Source of the DNA: Epinephelus fuscoguttatus | Lineage: Eukaryota > Chordata > Actinopteri > Perciformes > Serranidae | Direction of reading: 5' to 3' | Assembly: GCF_011397635.1 (NCBI RefSeq) | Contig: NC_064773.1 | Coordinates: 31,753,449-31,817,448 of the forward strand | Length of the DNA stretch: 64,000 nucleotides | Shown here: positions 10,524 through 21,592 of the stretch, piece by piece | How the letters are laid out: the number at the start of each line of letters is the position of its first letter | Position numbering within the stretch: the stretch's first letter is position 1 | Notes under the pieces: generated by a model | The model's database searches: none | The model's input: the letters and a program-made list of their open reading frames with translations, nothing else | What the model was told of the DNA's origin: nothing | Translations under genes and position numbers: made by a program

Positions 10524-12627
10524 ATGGAGGATCAACGAAAAAGAAAGGGTAACTTCACCGACATAGAAATTAGAAAACTAATTGAGCTATACAGCCAGCA
10601 CAGAGACGTGTTGACTGCCAAGCAGTCAAATGTCATCACGAATAAGAAGAAAGTCGCTATGGGCAGAGATAACGAGGATAATCAATACACGTTCAGACTC
10701 TGGCTGCCTTCGTACAGAGGCTGACATTAGAAAAAAATGGAAAGATCTCCTCAGCAAAGCCAAAAAAGACGTCTCCTCCAAGAAAACCCATCCAACTGGC
10801 GGGGGTCCTCCCCCGAAAACCTCGATTTATAGCAACATCATTGTCGACGTATTTGGGGAGGATTCCCCTGCCTTCACTGGTTTGGATGGCGTCGAAAGTG
10901 GCAGCGGCCCAGCAATCAGTCCACCACCATCACTGGACAAGCCAGAGGCAGAGCCAGAGGATGTTCACCACCTTCATGAGGAGAGCAATGTTTGTGAAGG
11001 TGTGGATTCTACATAAAACTACATCTATTTAGCTAGGGTGCTTGTTATTTTTGTCTTTTTTTTTTTTTTTTACCAAAGTAAAAAAACACAGGGCCGAATT
11101 CACAAAGAATGAACAGCGGCCACTGATGGCACCTTGAATTGCACTTCATTTGCCCCCGCAGTTTACTCCATCTTAACGTCCTATTCACAAAGGATATTGC
11201 GCTAATGATATACCAGTGCAAACATGCCCACAAAGTTTGGCAGCTGAGTGCAGTTTGCCCCTGATTGCAATAAGCCACACATGGCAAAATATAAATGCTG
11301 GCTTTGCGCCAAGAACACCGTGGCAGAACAATGGCAGACTTTGTTTGGCAAAGTACTGAATACTGTATACCCTCATGTAGTGATGTCTGCTGGTGAGTCA
11401 GTCTAACAGTGTCAGATGGGTTGAGGCTGTGGATTTAACCAAGTCTGACCACTTTATCACTATTCCCTCTCACCTGTAGCTGTTTTTTCATTATCTTTTG
11501 AATTTAACATGAATTATGGAACCGTTTTTGTTCACAATTGTTTTCCCCGTTTTGTAAAATAAATTATTGAAAGTTGCTTTTGAAGTGCGTGACAGAAATG
11601 CGTTTTGAGAACGACCGCAGACTGTCACCTGTTCAACGCATCAATATCTTCGGATGCCATTAAAGTAATAATGATTATAATAATAATGTCAAAATATTAT
11701 TTACAGACTGATTTAACAGACGATCACTGCTGCCACGATCACTGGAAAGTCTGGGAGAGAGGCTTCCACAGAGGAGTGCCCAGTTTGCACCAGTGTTCTA
11801 AAGACGTTATTTACTTCACTCAAACTGCGTGTGGCTATTAGCGCTGGTGTTAGTGAATTAGACGTTGTTTATCAGTGAGGCTCATTTGCATAGAAAGGTA
11901 AAAGAAAGAAAGGTAATATATGCATATTACCTCATTTCAATACGTGCAAATAACACTGGATCACCGAGACACAATCTGCTTGGCAGCGCAGTTAGTGGAG
12001 CATTTCACCCTCTGCGCATGCTTTGTGAATTAGACGGTATCTGTTTGCTCCATTTTTACCGGTTTAGCGGCTGCAAAAGCCGCGCAATCCTTTTGTGAAT
12101 TCTGCCCACAGTGTTATAGGCATAATAAAAACAAAAAAACAGAAATGTTCAAAAAGGAGTAGGAGTCAAATTTAGACTATATTCCTGCCCCTTTGTCACC
12201 TTTTCTTCTATTAACTTAAATGTATAGAGGAAAATAGGCTACTTGTAATGCATTTCTAAATTATTTACAATTATTTACAAACCGGAAATTCACCTTGTGA
12301 AACTAAATAAATGCGATTTTCCCTAATTAGGCTACTTATTTAATTTCAGACTCAAGCGATGCCAGTGCCACTCATGCCAGCAGCCAGGCACCACCGCCAC
12401 CAAAGAAAAGGAGCAGGCGGGATGATCTTCAACAGGTGCTGCTGGAGAAAGAAATAATCGGAGTGGAGATGGAGACCAAAAAATTACAGACAGAGGAGGA
12501 GAAGTTAGAGCTAGAAAAAGAAAAAAATAAATTAGAAATTCTGTTGCTCCAGCAACAACTTAATATGCCACTCTCTTCGCCTGCACATATGTTGGAAGAG
12601 GGGGCACGGACCTATGTGTCCCTTTGA
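10524..12627 (+). pseudogene. Harbinger Myb/SANT-like DNA-binding protein, one frameshift
   Basis: Accessory protein of Harbinger elements; relatives bind the termini and help import the nuclease. Exon 1 (10524-10999) opens MEDQRKRKGNFTD with a SANT-like helix region. At about 10659 the frame shifts by +1: a single extra A between KKKVA and WAEIT would explain it, because the conserved Trp follows directly in the new frame. Frame 2 continues through a Pro/Ser/Glu-rich region to a GT donor at 11000. Exon 2 starts at 12350 after TTTCAG and encodes a basic patch (PPPKKRSRR) and a Glu/Lys/Leu coiled coil to the stop at 12627. Corrected for one base, the message would be about 250 codons. Polyadenylation hexamers lie near 12808. 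The intron carries a nested inverted-repeat element. Confidence 0.8.
11091..12107. mobile_element. 1,017-bp inverted-repeat element nested in the Harbinger Myb-gene intron
   Basis: Ends are inverted copies of GGGC(C/A)GAATTCACAAA (11091-11106 and 12092-12107) flanked on both sides by ACA, a plausible 3-bp target duplication as in PIF/Harbinger elements. Inside each end a second, diverged copy of the motif appears: CGTCCTATTCACAAAG near 11176 and the reverse complement of CGTCTAATTCACAAAG near 12025. No transposase is encoded. Because it lies wholly between the GT donor at 11000 and the acceptor at 12347, it would be removed by splicing. Confidence 0.7.
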
Positions 12628-13008
12628 ATAAAATGAATTTGAATTTCTTGTATGTTGTATTGTTCCCCAGTTAAAAAGAGAAAAAGATCAACTATATTTG
12701 TTACGTTGTATTGTTATTGCTTGTTGTTTCCTCAGTTAAAAAGAGAAAAAAAATATCAATTTTATTTTATTTAACATTTATTAATCAACCACATGAACTG
12801 TATACAATAAAGTTAATAAAATTTATTTGCAAAAAATGTAGGCCGATATGCATTCCTTTCTGTCGTAGGCTAGGCTATTTGTTTTAGAGACAACGAGCAG
12901 ACATTTAGACGGGAATTATGCAATTGGGAAAGAAGCAATACATTGGAAATCGTCAAAGGAGCTGATTAAGATGTTTTGAAACTGTAAGAGAGGTCTGTCT
13001 GAAACTTA
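12628..13008. other. Shared 3' region of the convergent Harbinger genes
   Basis: AT-rich DNA between the two stop codons. It contains AATAAA hexamers for the + gene (12653 in part, about 12806-12819). No further coding sequence is seen. Confidence 0.6.
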
Positions 13009-14193
13009 TTATAAGGTGTTAACAATTAGTCGGCCACCGATGTCCCCATGCACTGCTGGGACCACAGGCTGCAGACCGTCCTCCTCCTGCACCGGCTGAT
13101 GGTCCTGCCTGGGGAGAGGGATCCTCTTGGTGACACAGATGTTGTGGAGGACCGTGCACGCAGCAATCACGGTGCAGACTCTTTCAGGACGCAGCCGCAG
13201 CTCCCCGTGAAGGCAGTGAAACCTAAAACACAGATTATAGGCTGTCTCCATGTTCAGCTACATAATTGTTTAAATTATTCAGCATTTGAAGACATGAAAT
13301 TCATAGCCTATTATTATTATTACTATTATTATTATTATTATTATTATTATTATCATTATATTTTTTATTTAGGCTAATTTGTTCATTTTTAAGATAGCCT
13401 ATGCATCTTACCTGCGCTTGAGGACGCCTATGCATCGCTCAACAACTGACCTAGTTGCCGAGTGGATGATATTGTAGCGCCGTTCTTGGTCAGTCCTTGG
13501 AGCAATGATAGGTGTCATCAGCCAGCGTTTCAGTGAGTAGCCGCTGTCACCAAGGAGCAGTCCGTTCACCCTACCAGCCTCGAAGTCCCGGTACAGCGCA
13601 CTCTCCCGGAGGATGCGAGCGTCATGTGTGGATCCAGGCCATCTTGCCACCAAATTAAAGATCTTATAACTGGCGTCACAAGCAATCTGCACATTGATAG
13701 AATGATATCCTTTGCAGTTAACAAAGAGATATTCATGCTGAGATGGTGCCTGGATCTTGACATGGGTCCCATCAATGCAGCCCACGATTCCCGGGATGCC
13801 GGAGGCCTGGCGGAACCGTTGCTTCATCCCCACTGCCTCTGCCTCAGTGGGAAGGTGAACATGAAGCTCAAGGCGGCGGCTCAGTGCCAGTGACGCTCTG
13901 CAGATGGCCCGACAGGCAGTAGATTTGTGGACACTGATCATGTCCCCAACGGTATTTTGGAAAGCTCCGTTCCCATAGAAACGGAGCGCAATCAGCAACT
14001 GTAAGGCCGGTGGCAGTGCTGCGTTACGGCCCGACACAAACCGTAAATCCGGTGACAGCTCTTCAATGAGTTCAAACAGATCTCTCCTACCGAATCGAAA
14101 CCTCTCAATCAGCTCCTGGAATCTGCAATCTCCCATGACCTGAAGTGGGAGTCCAACCTCAACACAATCATCAGTAGATCTAGCAGAAGACAC
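13009..14193 (-). CDS. HARBI1-like Harbinger transposase, two exons, intact
   Basis: DDE nuclease of the DDE_Tnp_4 family that would cut and rejoin Harbinger termini. Exon 1 is 14193-13412 and exon 2 is 13222-13009. The intron is GT-AG on the minus strand (GTAAGA donor; GTTTTAG acceptor), and joining gives 331 codons with no stop, close to HARBI1 length. An HTH-like segment (about 81-100, ending SVHKSTACRAICR) precedes the catalytic core: D141 in GCIDGTHVKI, D191 in GSTHDARIL, D216 in LLGDSGY and E252 in SVVERCIGVLKRR. The C-terminus HNICVTKR is the usual family ending before a variable tail. The start is the first in-frame ATG. A (TTA)n run at 13310-13351 lies in the intron. Confidence 0.9.
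13310..13353. repeat. (TTA)n microsatellite in the Harbinger transposase intron
   Basis: About a dozen TAT/TTA triplets with one interruption, within the 13411-13223 intron. Confidence 0.9.
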
Positions 14194-14297
14194 TCTTCCT
14201 GCACCAGTAGAAGTAGTTTAACCTGCCGTGGTGACCCAGCTGGACAGCACTTACTATGTCTAATCACTGCATACTTGTTACAGTGGTTTGAATTGCC

Positions 14298-14323
14298 CAC
14301 CAATGCTATTAGTAGCATTGGTG
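14298..14323. repeat. Perfect 11-bp-arm hairpin
   Basis: CACCAATGCTA (14298-14308), a 4-base spacer TTAG, then its exact reverse complement (14313-14323). It lies about 100 bp upstream of the HARBI1-like start. It could be a remnant of subterminal sequence, but no link is shown. Confidence 0.7.
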
Positions 14324-14406
14324 ATTATGAAGTCAGCTTCAGTGTGTGCACAACAGTCACACATTTTGTTTGGGAAATGCTTCTCTGGGAATCTGTGTCA
14401 AACAGG

Positions 14407-14530
14407 CCCCCAGGAAGTGTGCTGAACCTTGAAGCCAACTGACAACGGCAAAACAGAGTAACTATAACTTCTGGGTCCATCATGTGATTCCATGGGGCCA
14501 AAAAGAATTGAAACAGTGGATAAACTTTTT
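14407..14530 (+). repeat. Dispersed repeat family A, copy 1
   Basis: Begins CCCCCAGGAAGTGTGC and matches in patches the segment starting at 28560 (same opening, then GGC/GCCAAAC, a CATGTGATT/CATGATGTCC motif and GGCC-AAAA). No coding capacity. Class unknown. Confidence 0.55.
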
Positions 14531-14854
14531 GTGTGTCTCACCCACTATCCACCCCTACTGTACAAAAATGAAGCCTAAATATGCAAGATATGGCTGCTGC
14601 CATTGCAACGTATCCTCCTAGAATGGTTCATATGATATCTATGAAAATGCAGACGAACAGTTTGTATGATATTCTACAAATTAGCGCCCAACAAATTACT
14701 TTATGTAGATAACATAAAGTTACAGAATTTCTGTAAAGTTATGGTTAAGTTTAAGCAAGTTAATGTGGTTAGGGTTAGAAAAAGAAACATGGTTGGGTGT
14801 CTTCAGGTTTAGGTTAGTAAAGTTACTTTGACTAGCTTTAGGAAAGGACACATG

Positions 14855-14862
14855 GTGAGGAC
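14855..14862. repeat. Left 8-bp target duplication of the hAT element
   Basis: GTGAGGAC before the left terminus; the right counterpart GTGAGGTG (22403-22410) matches at 6 of 8 positions. Confidence 0.7.
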
Positions 14863-15536
14863 CAGACATAGGGGAAAGTCACACATGTGCAAGTCACAAG
14901 CAAGTTTCAAGTCTTTACCTTCAAGTCTCAAGCAAGTCCCAAGTTAGTTGTGGTGAGAATCAAGCAAGTCAAGTGCCTGCTCTAAGTCAAGCAAGTCTAG
15001 TCGAGTCATATGAAATTCTGATTATCTCGGGTAGTTTATCTACATATAAATTAGTTCATTTTTTGAGAGTTCTGATTGCAGTTCATAGTGTTTTTATTTT
15101 AGGATGCATTGTAGAATAGAATAGTCATATGACATTGTCTCACATGCCAGACAAGTTGACGTCTGGCCGGACTGTCTCTTTTCAGTAGGGTCTGGTTCCA
15201 AGAAAGTACTCACTTAAAAGACATTGGTCATGAAAATTTAAGATTAATTCACAACTTCTCATGTCATAGTTTTCCTACTTACATGAACTGTTTATTGTTG
15301 ATTTCAAAACTCTTCAAGTTTAATGATTTTAGTATGCCACTAAATGACAATTTTCAGTCAATCTTGACTCTTATGGGACATTCATATCCTTTTAACAATA
15401 TGGCAAAGATGCTAGCTAGTGTGGATAGCTATTCTCAAACCAAACAAACTACTTATTTATATCATTTAACAAACATTATTAACATACATTACACATGTTA
15501 ATGAGTGGTTGTTGAGGCGGGCAGTGACAGAGCTGT

Positions 15537-15569
15537 GTGTGTGTGTGTCTGTGTGTGTCTGTGTGTGTA
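15537..15569. repeat. (GT)n-rich microsatellite
   Basis: GTGTGTGT tracts interrupted by CT, directly beside the duplicated hAT segment at 15589. Confidence 0.8.
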
Positions 15570-15588
15570 GACAGTTGATTCAGCAGCT

Positions 15589-15789
15589 GATGATGTGGGC
15601 AACCTATTTTTGGACCTGGTACTCTTCACTTATTTGCTCAAACTCTTCACAAATTCTTTCCCCTGTATGGGAACCTTTGAAGCGGTTGCATGCAAGCAAC
15701 TGGGATTTCAACTGTAGCATGTCATCTTCCAAGTGGATCCAGTGTGCTGTGACTCCAAGCAAGCCTCTCAACTTGCAATCTGACCATAT
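15589..15789 (-). pseudogene. Duplicated internal hAT transposase segment
   Basis: This 201-bp block matches 19361-19565 at roughly 95% by eye, with small indels in the T-run. On the minus strand it encodes the segment containing GVTAHWIHLEDDMLQLK found in the main transposase gene. It lies downstream of the C-terminal exon in the gene's orientation, so it is out of order and cannot be part of a normal message. Homology ends abruptly at both sides and corresponds to about one coding block. Confidence 0.8.
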
Positions 15790-16300
15790 CATATGTCTAC
15801 AGTCACTGAGACTTGTATTTAAAAAAGAAAAAAAATAAATAAATGACTTGGAAGTCTTGTCTGACTGTGTCTGTGTATGCTATCTAAAGTACATTGCATT
15901 TGTAAAAAACTACACTTGATAGCACTGTCACTCATTTGTGAGCCATGGGGTCGCATTATCACCCCGCCATGGCTGAACACACGTTCAACAGGTGCACTTG
16001 ATGCAGGGATTGCCATAGTCCTCACCGCCACCTTGAACAAAGAGGGGAGGGTGTGCCTGTTCATGGCCCAAAATGGAAGGCAGCTCTGTCCATCACAAAT
16101 GTCCAGATAGTGGCTCAGCTGCATTTGGGGACTGGAACTTGACTTTTTCCTCTGCTTTTTGTGGTATGCTGAGAACAGCCCAGGTTCACCTTCTGGCTCT
16201 TCCATTGTTGGATGGTCATTCTCATCAGTGGTTGGGGTGGTCTGACATGCCTCTTTGAGAATCAAGTCTGATAAACACAAGCAAAAACAGGAGTCACCAA

Positions 16301-17545
16301 ATGCACTGTGGTGTTGAACACTTTCAGTCAGGATTTAGAGTGCATCATAGCACTGAGACAGCTCTAGTTAAAATTACAAATGACCTTCTGATTGCTTCAG
16401 ACAAAGGACTCGTCTCTGTACTTGTTTTATTAGATCTTAGTGCGGCGTTTGACACAATTGACCATCAAATTCTGCTGCAGAGACTGGATCACTTAATTGG
16501 CTTAAAAGTTTCAGCACTAAGCTGGTTTAAATCTTATTTATCTGATCGTTTTCAATTTGTTGACGTTCGCAATGAACCATCCTTACGTACTAAAGTTTGT
16601 TTTGGAGTTCCGCAAGGTTCTGTGCTCGGACCAATCCTGTTTACTCTATATATGCTTCCGTTAGGTAACATCATTAGAAATCACTCTATAAATTTCCATT
16701 GTTATGCGGATGATACTCAGTTGTATTTATCAATGAAGCCAGAAGAAAGCAATCAATTAACTAAACTCCATAACTGCCTTAAAGACATAAAAACCTGGAT
16801 GAGCACCAATTTCCTGATGTTAAATTCAGACAAAACTGAAGTTATTGTTCTTGGCCCCAAACAACTCAGAGACTCTTTATCTGATGACATAGTTTCTCTA
16901 GATGGCATTGCTCTGGCCCCTGCCACTACCGTAAGAAACCTCGGAGTAACATTTGATCAAGATTTGTCTTTTAATTCTCATTTAAAGCAAACCTCACGGA
17001 CTGCATTTTTTCATCTGCGTAATATTGCGAAAATTAGGCCTATCCTGACCCGAAAAGATGCAGAAAAATTGGTCCACGCTTTTGTTACCTCAAGGCTGGA
17101 TTACTGTAACTCTCTATTATCAGGTAGCTCTAGTAAGTCCTTCAAAACTCTCCAGCTAATTCAGAATGCAGCAGCACGTGTACTAACAGGAACTAAGAAA
17201 CGCGATCATATCTCTCCTGTTTTAGCTTCTCTGCACTGGCTCCCTGTAAAATCCAGAATTGAATTTAAAATCCTACTGTTAACTTATAAAGCTCTAAATG
17301 GTCAAGCTCCAACATATCTTAGAGAGCTCATAGTGCCATATTATCCCACCAGATCACTGCGCTCTGAGAACGCAGGGTTACTCGTGGTCCCTAAAGTCTC
17401 CAAAAGTAGATCAGGAGCCAGAGCCTTTAGCTATCAGGCTCCTCTCCTGTGGAATCATCTTCCTGTTACGGTCCGGGAGGCAGACACCGTCTCCACATTT
17501 AAGACTAGACTTAAGACTTTCCTCTTTGATAAAGCTTATAGTTAG
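16301..17545 (+). CDS. L2-like LINE ORF2 reverse transcriptase, 5'-truncated
   Basis: Partial ORF2: 414 codons without a stop, ending in LFDKAYS. RT motifs are in order: LDLSAAFDTIDH (about 44-55), GVPQGSVLGPILF (about 102-114) and the catalytic YADD (about 135-138). These are followed by thumb and C-terminal regions with DYCNSLLSG, LHWLPV and LWNHLP typical of vertebrate L2/CR1-like elements. The first Met is fortuitous; recognisable protein starts at FQSGFRVHHSTE a few codons later. Apurinic endonuclease and the N-terminal third of RT are missing, so this copy is not autonomous. The clean frame suggests a recent insertion compared with its broken hAT host. Confidence 0.85.
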   Translation: MHCGVEHFQSGFRVHHSTETALVKITNDLLIASDKGLVSVLVLLDLSAAFDTIDHQILLQRLDHLIGLKVSALSWFKSYLSDRFQFVDVRNEPSLRTKVCFGVPQGSVLGPILFTLYMLPLGNIIRNHSINFHCYADDTQLYLSMKPEESNQLTKLHNCLKDIKTWMSTNFLMLNSDKTEVIVLGPKQLRDSLSDDIVSLDGIALAPATTVRNLGVTFDQDLSFNSHLKQTSRTAFFHLRNIAKIRPILTRKDAEKLVHAFVTSRLDYCNSLLSGSSSKSFKTLQLIQNAAARVLTGTKKRDHISPVLASLHWLPVKSRIEFKILLLTYKALNGQAPTYLRELIVPYYPTRSLRSENAGLLVVPKVSKSRSGARAFSYQAPLLWNHLPVTVREADTVSTFKTRLKTFLFDKAYS

Positions 17546-17640
17546 GGCTGGCTCAGGCTTGTCCTGTACCAGCCCTTAGTTAGGCTGACTTAGGCCTAGT
17601 CTGCCGGAGGACCCCTCTATAATACACCGGGCCCCTTCTC

Positions 17641-17641
17641 T

Positions 17642-17697
<56 letters not shown>
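17641..17697. repeat. (CT)n microsatellite in the LINE 3' UTR
   Basis: About 28 CT dinucleotides shortly after the ORF2 stop; a shorter second CT tract lies at 18060-18100. Confidence 0.95.
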
Positions 17698-17699
<2 letters not shown>

Positions 17700-19360
17700 T
17701 CCTATTACTGCATCTTGCTAACCCGGCCATTCTGGATGTCACTAACTCGGCTTCTTCTCCGGAGCCTTTGTGCTCCACTGTCTCTCAGATTAACTCATAT
17801 CACAGCGGTGCCTGGACAGCGTGACGTGTGTGGTTGTGCTGCTGCCGTGGTCCTGCCAGATGCCTCCTGCTGCTGCTGCCATCATTAGTCATTAGTCATA
17901 CTTCTTCTGTTATTATACACATATGATTATTGTCACACATGTATACTGCCAGGTATTAATACATACTTTCAACATATTGTACTGCAGTAACCAGAACTAT
18001 AACTATAATATTATTACTTCCATTAATGTTGTTGTAAGATACTGTCATTACCTGCATATCTCTCTCTCGCTCTCTCTCTCTCCCTCTCTCTCTCTCTCCC
18101 TGTGTCATATGGATTACTGTTAATTTATCATGTTGATCTGTTCTGTACGACATCTATTGCACGTCTGTCCGTCCTGGAAGAGGGATCCCTCCTCAGTTGC
18201 TCTTCCTGAGGTTTCTACCGTTTTTTTTCCCCCGTTAAAGGGGTTTTTTTAAGGGAGTTTTTCCTTATCCGCTGTGAGGGTCTTAAGGACAGAGGGATGT
18301 CGTATGCTGTAAAGCCCTGTGAGGCAAATTGTGATTTGTGATATTGGGCTTTATAAATAAAATTGAAATTGAATTGATACCAACAGTCATAATACATAAA
18401 TGGGTTATCAGCAACCATGTCATTACGATCTATATCAACATACTGAAAATGTCTTTTTAGCCTATTTCTTCTATGTTCTGACATTAAATAGGATTACTGC
18501 CAAAAAATATAACACACCTTTTATCATCACAGACAGATCCTTCTTGATGTTTTCGGAGGCCAACACATCATGGGTCAGCCACATGTTGCCAAATGCAGGA
18601 TCCAGCACAGCAGCTTTGGGTATAGAGGGTTTGAGAAGGGTAAGGTTGCTCCATCATCAATCTGTATCTCTGCCATCCCCACATTGACAAAGATTCCTCT
18701 GAATCTTCTTTGCAGTGATCTTTATAGGCTACGGAATAAGCCACCTAAGCAGCGCACCTTCTCTTTCTGATTTTCCAGGTGGTGATTGAGAGAAAGGATA
18801 CAAGGTACCACAGCACTTATGGTCACAACCTTTTCTCTTTGTGTGAGGTCTGTGGCCTCTCCAAAAGGCTGAAGAACATCAACTAGCTCCCTAATCTGAT
18901 TCCACTCTCTAGCTGTGAATACTGTCTCTTTGTGTCCTGCATCTTCAAGAACTGTACACAGTGTCAGGTGGTCACAGTTGAGCACTGCTTTCAGTTGTCT
19001 CAATGTGGAATTCCAACATGTGGGAACAGAGGCAAGGATTCCACGTTGTCCAAACTCCTTCTCAAATCTCTCCTTGAAAGAGGTGCTTTTGTGGAGCAAG
19101 GAGCTCAACCTGGATGCTTTCATGAGAGCTGCACTGACTAATTTAGTCTCTTTAAGGCCATCTCCTATAACCAGTTGTAGAGTGTGTGCAAAACACTGAA
19201 GTCTTGTCTGGGTTTTTGCTCTCAAGGAATTGTCAACCCACTCTTGCTCTTCTACTGTCAGGTCCTTCCACAGGTCAAAATCATCAAGGTCATTATCTTC
19301 ATCACCCTCTCCTGGAAAACATGTAGTGAACGCTTTTGTCATGTTTGTGGCACTGTCACA

Positions 19361-19565
19361 GATGATGTGGGTGCAACCTTTTTTTTTGGACCTGGTACTC
19401 TTCGCATATTTGCTCAAACTCTCTACAAATTCTTTCCCCTGTATGGGAACCTTTAAAGCAGTTGCATGCAAGCAACTGGGATTTCAACTGTAGCATGTCA
19501 TCTTCCAAGTGGATCCAGTGTGCTGTGACTCCAAGAAAGCCTCTCAACTTGCGATCTGACCATAT
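19361..19565 (-). repeat. Parent copy of the duplicated hAT segment
   Basis: Counterpart of 15589-15789. It sits in its proper place in the transposase gene between the N-terminal and catalytic regions. Both homology limits fall close to the two frame changes at about 19560 and 19390. Confidence 0.75.
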
Positions 19566-20257
19566 GTCAAACTGTCATCTGCCAATGCCAGATCATTTTT
19601 CAGCTTTGTTTGCCTGTGTGCCACCAGACTGTCAAGCTTTGAAGTAATTGTTCTTCGACTCACTGGAGAATACTTGCTGTCCACTACTGTCAAAAAGTGA
19701 TTAAAGTTGGGATGTTCAATGATGGACAATGGCATGTTGTATTGTATAATGAGGTCTGACAGTATTGAGTTTGTGATGGCTTTCTGCTGAGGGTGGTTGG
19801 AGGTGTACAGTGGCACAGTCCTCGATTCGATGAATTGAGAGATTGGAGGCTGGTGAGCATCAACCACTTTGATATGGAGGTACTCTTCATATCTGTCAAC
19901 AGGAAACAGAAGCGAGAGAGAAAAATATTTAGCCCACATGATCTTCATTGCATACATAATCATTTCAAACATAGGTTTATTAAATTTGATTAATATTAAC
20001 CCTGGTACTGCAAACAATATAGATTAGCTAGGACTCAATCAGTAACGTGGAGTCATATGAAATTTGCCATTTCACATACTGAAGTTCAATTCTATGAATA
20101 ATTGGCTGTTTTACAAACCACTCAAATGTTCATACATGAAAACAAAATGTGCTAACATAATCAACATAGGGATGTCTCTGGGTGAAGACTGAAGTCACAT
20201 CCATGGCATCTTTCCATAATTATCCTGAACTATCTTGCAAATGCATCCAAGCACAGA

Positions 20258-20261
20258 CACA

Positions 20262-20292
<31 letters not shown>
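20258..20292. repeat. (AC)n microsatellite
   Basis: ACACAC tract with a few interruptions in hAT intron 1. Confidence 0.9.
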
Positions 20293-20728
20293 TCATGTTC
20301 TAGCCTCTGACTCCTGTTTCTCTTTAAACAGTGATTGAAACATATTAGCAAAGAATAGATCCCGATCTCCACTGTGAAACTCTTCCTAGTAATGGCAGCC
20401 TGAGTTCGTCTGCTGTGGTGCAGTAGAACATGACGGCTCCCAGTAGTCCACTTTGTAATCGCGTCAATATTTCTGAGACATTAGCTAAACCATACAGCTT
20501 TCAAAAGGGTAGCGAGGGTATTTCAAACAGCTAGCAAAGTAACATGCTCATAGTAGAGCTACTGACAGCTGAGTCAGAATGACAATGGTAGCTAACGTTA
20601 GACTACTCTGCCACGGGAAATGCACCGACTGCAACGCAGACCAATGTGCATATCTCAGTCACCCGAACAGACACACCCCCTCAGTAACTTGTGGAAGTAC
20701 AATAATTTATAAAGGGAAATTGTTATTC

Positions 20729-21592
20729 AAATCAAATCAACTTTATTTATATGGCACTTTTCATACAACAGTAACACAAAGTGCCTCACAGAGGTTAAAA
20801 ACAACAAAGATCCAAAACAGAAAACAAAAAGAAAAGAGAAAACCCAACCCTCCCACCCAACAAAAAGTTATTTAGCTCATAAAATTGAGTTAGTAGCTAG
20901 GTAAGAATGATCTAAAACAGAGACATAAAATGCATCAAAACTAAAACCTATAGGCTAACTAAAATAACAAAAGATAAAGGTTAAATGAGATAAGAACGTA
21001 ACAAGAGGAAGGGTAAGAATATAAAAAATAAATAAAAATAGATAATAGATGGATAAATCGGTTATAAGAGGAATTTAAAATAGATATATAAAGAGATCAG
21101 TTAAAAGCCTGATTAAAAAGATGAGTCTTGAGCCTCTTTTTAAAAACATCAACAGTCTCGGCAGCTCTGAGGTTCTCCGGCAGGCTGTTCCACAATCGGG
21201 GGCCATAATAATTAAATGCCGCCTGTGTTTTAGTCCTAACTTGTGGTATGTTTAAAAGGCCGGTGCCAGAGGACCTCAGGGTCCGCGAGGGTTGATATGG
21301 TAAAAGCAGGTCAGATAAATAAGAAGGCCCAAGACCGTTAAGACATTTAAAAAATAATAAAAGAACCTTAAAATCGATCCTGAAGCGCACAGGGAGCCAA
21401 TGCAGCAATTTTAAAACTGGTGTAATGTGCTCCCGCCCTCTGGTCCTCGTCAGCACTCGTGCAGCTGAATTCTGTAATAATTGCATATCTGAGATACTCT
21501 TTTTGGGAAGACCAGAGAGCAGGGCATTACAATAATATAACCTACAGGAGATAAAAGCATGCATCAGCACCTCCGTGCTGGCCTGAGAGAGA
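20729..21592 (-). mobile_element. LINE 3' fragment in hAT intron 1
   Basis: On the minus strand a 157-codon open stretch (21570-21097) gives the C-terminal part of a non-LTR RT protein ([33 protein letters not shown], ending FNQAFN). It is followed by a 3' UTR ending in TAAATAAAGTTGATTTGATT. It is a different subfamily from the L2 at 16300 by protein and tail. RT palm motifs are missing, so it is heavily 5'-truncated. The frame can be read upstream to about 21592 ([10 protein letters not shown]). Confidence 0.8.

Larger units (their letters stand above)
10219..14210. mobile_element. Two-gene PIF/Harbinger transposon, right end not found
   Basis: Two convergent genes typical of Harbinger elements lie together: a Myb/SANT-like protein on + (10524-12627) and a HARBI1-like nuclease on - (14193-13009). 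The left flank contains GGTTGCACCAAC twice (about 10226 and 10311) and a hairpin built from ACTCCTAAGAC and GTCTTAAGGAGT, which look like terminal and subterminal sequence. The reverse complement of this terminus is absent beyond the transposase start, so the right end is deleted, strongly diverged or outside what I can align by eye. The stated right limit is only the edge of recognisable coding sequence. Confidence 0.75.
16300..18375 (+). mobile_element. 5'-truncated L2-like LINE inserted in the hAT intron
   Basis: Non-LTR retrotransposon that begins inside the reverse transcriptase (endonuclease and early RT missing) and runs to its 3' end: an intact 3' half of ORF2, a long (CT)n run, a conserved 3' tail containing GTAAAGCCCTGTGAGGC and the terminal TAAATAAAATTGAAATTGAA. 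It lies inside the hAT intron bounded by the donor at 18517 and the acceptor at 16268, opposite to the host gene. Without it the intron would be about 170 bp. No clear target duplication was found, as is common for this clade. Confidence 0.85.

Noticed and set aside
13624-13893. 89-codon + frame over the Harbinger transposase
   Set aside because: Antisense shadow of the HARBI1-like exon 1.
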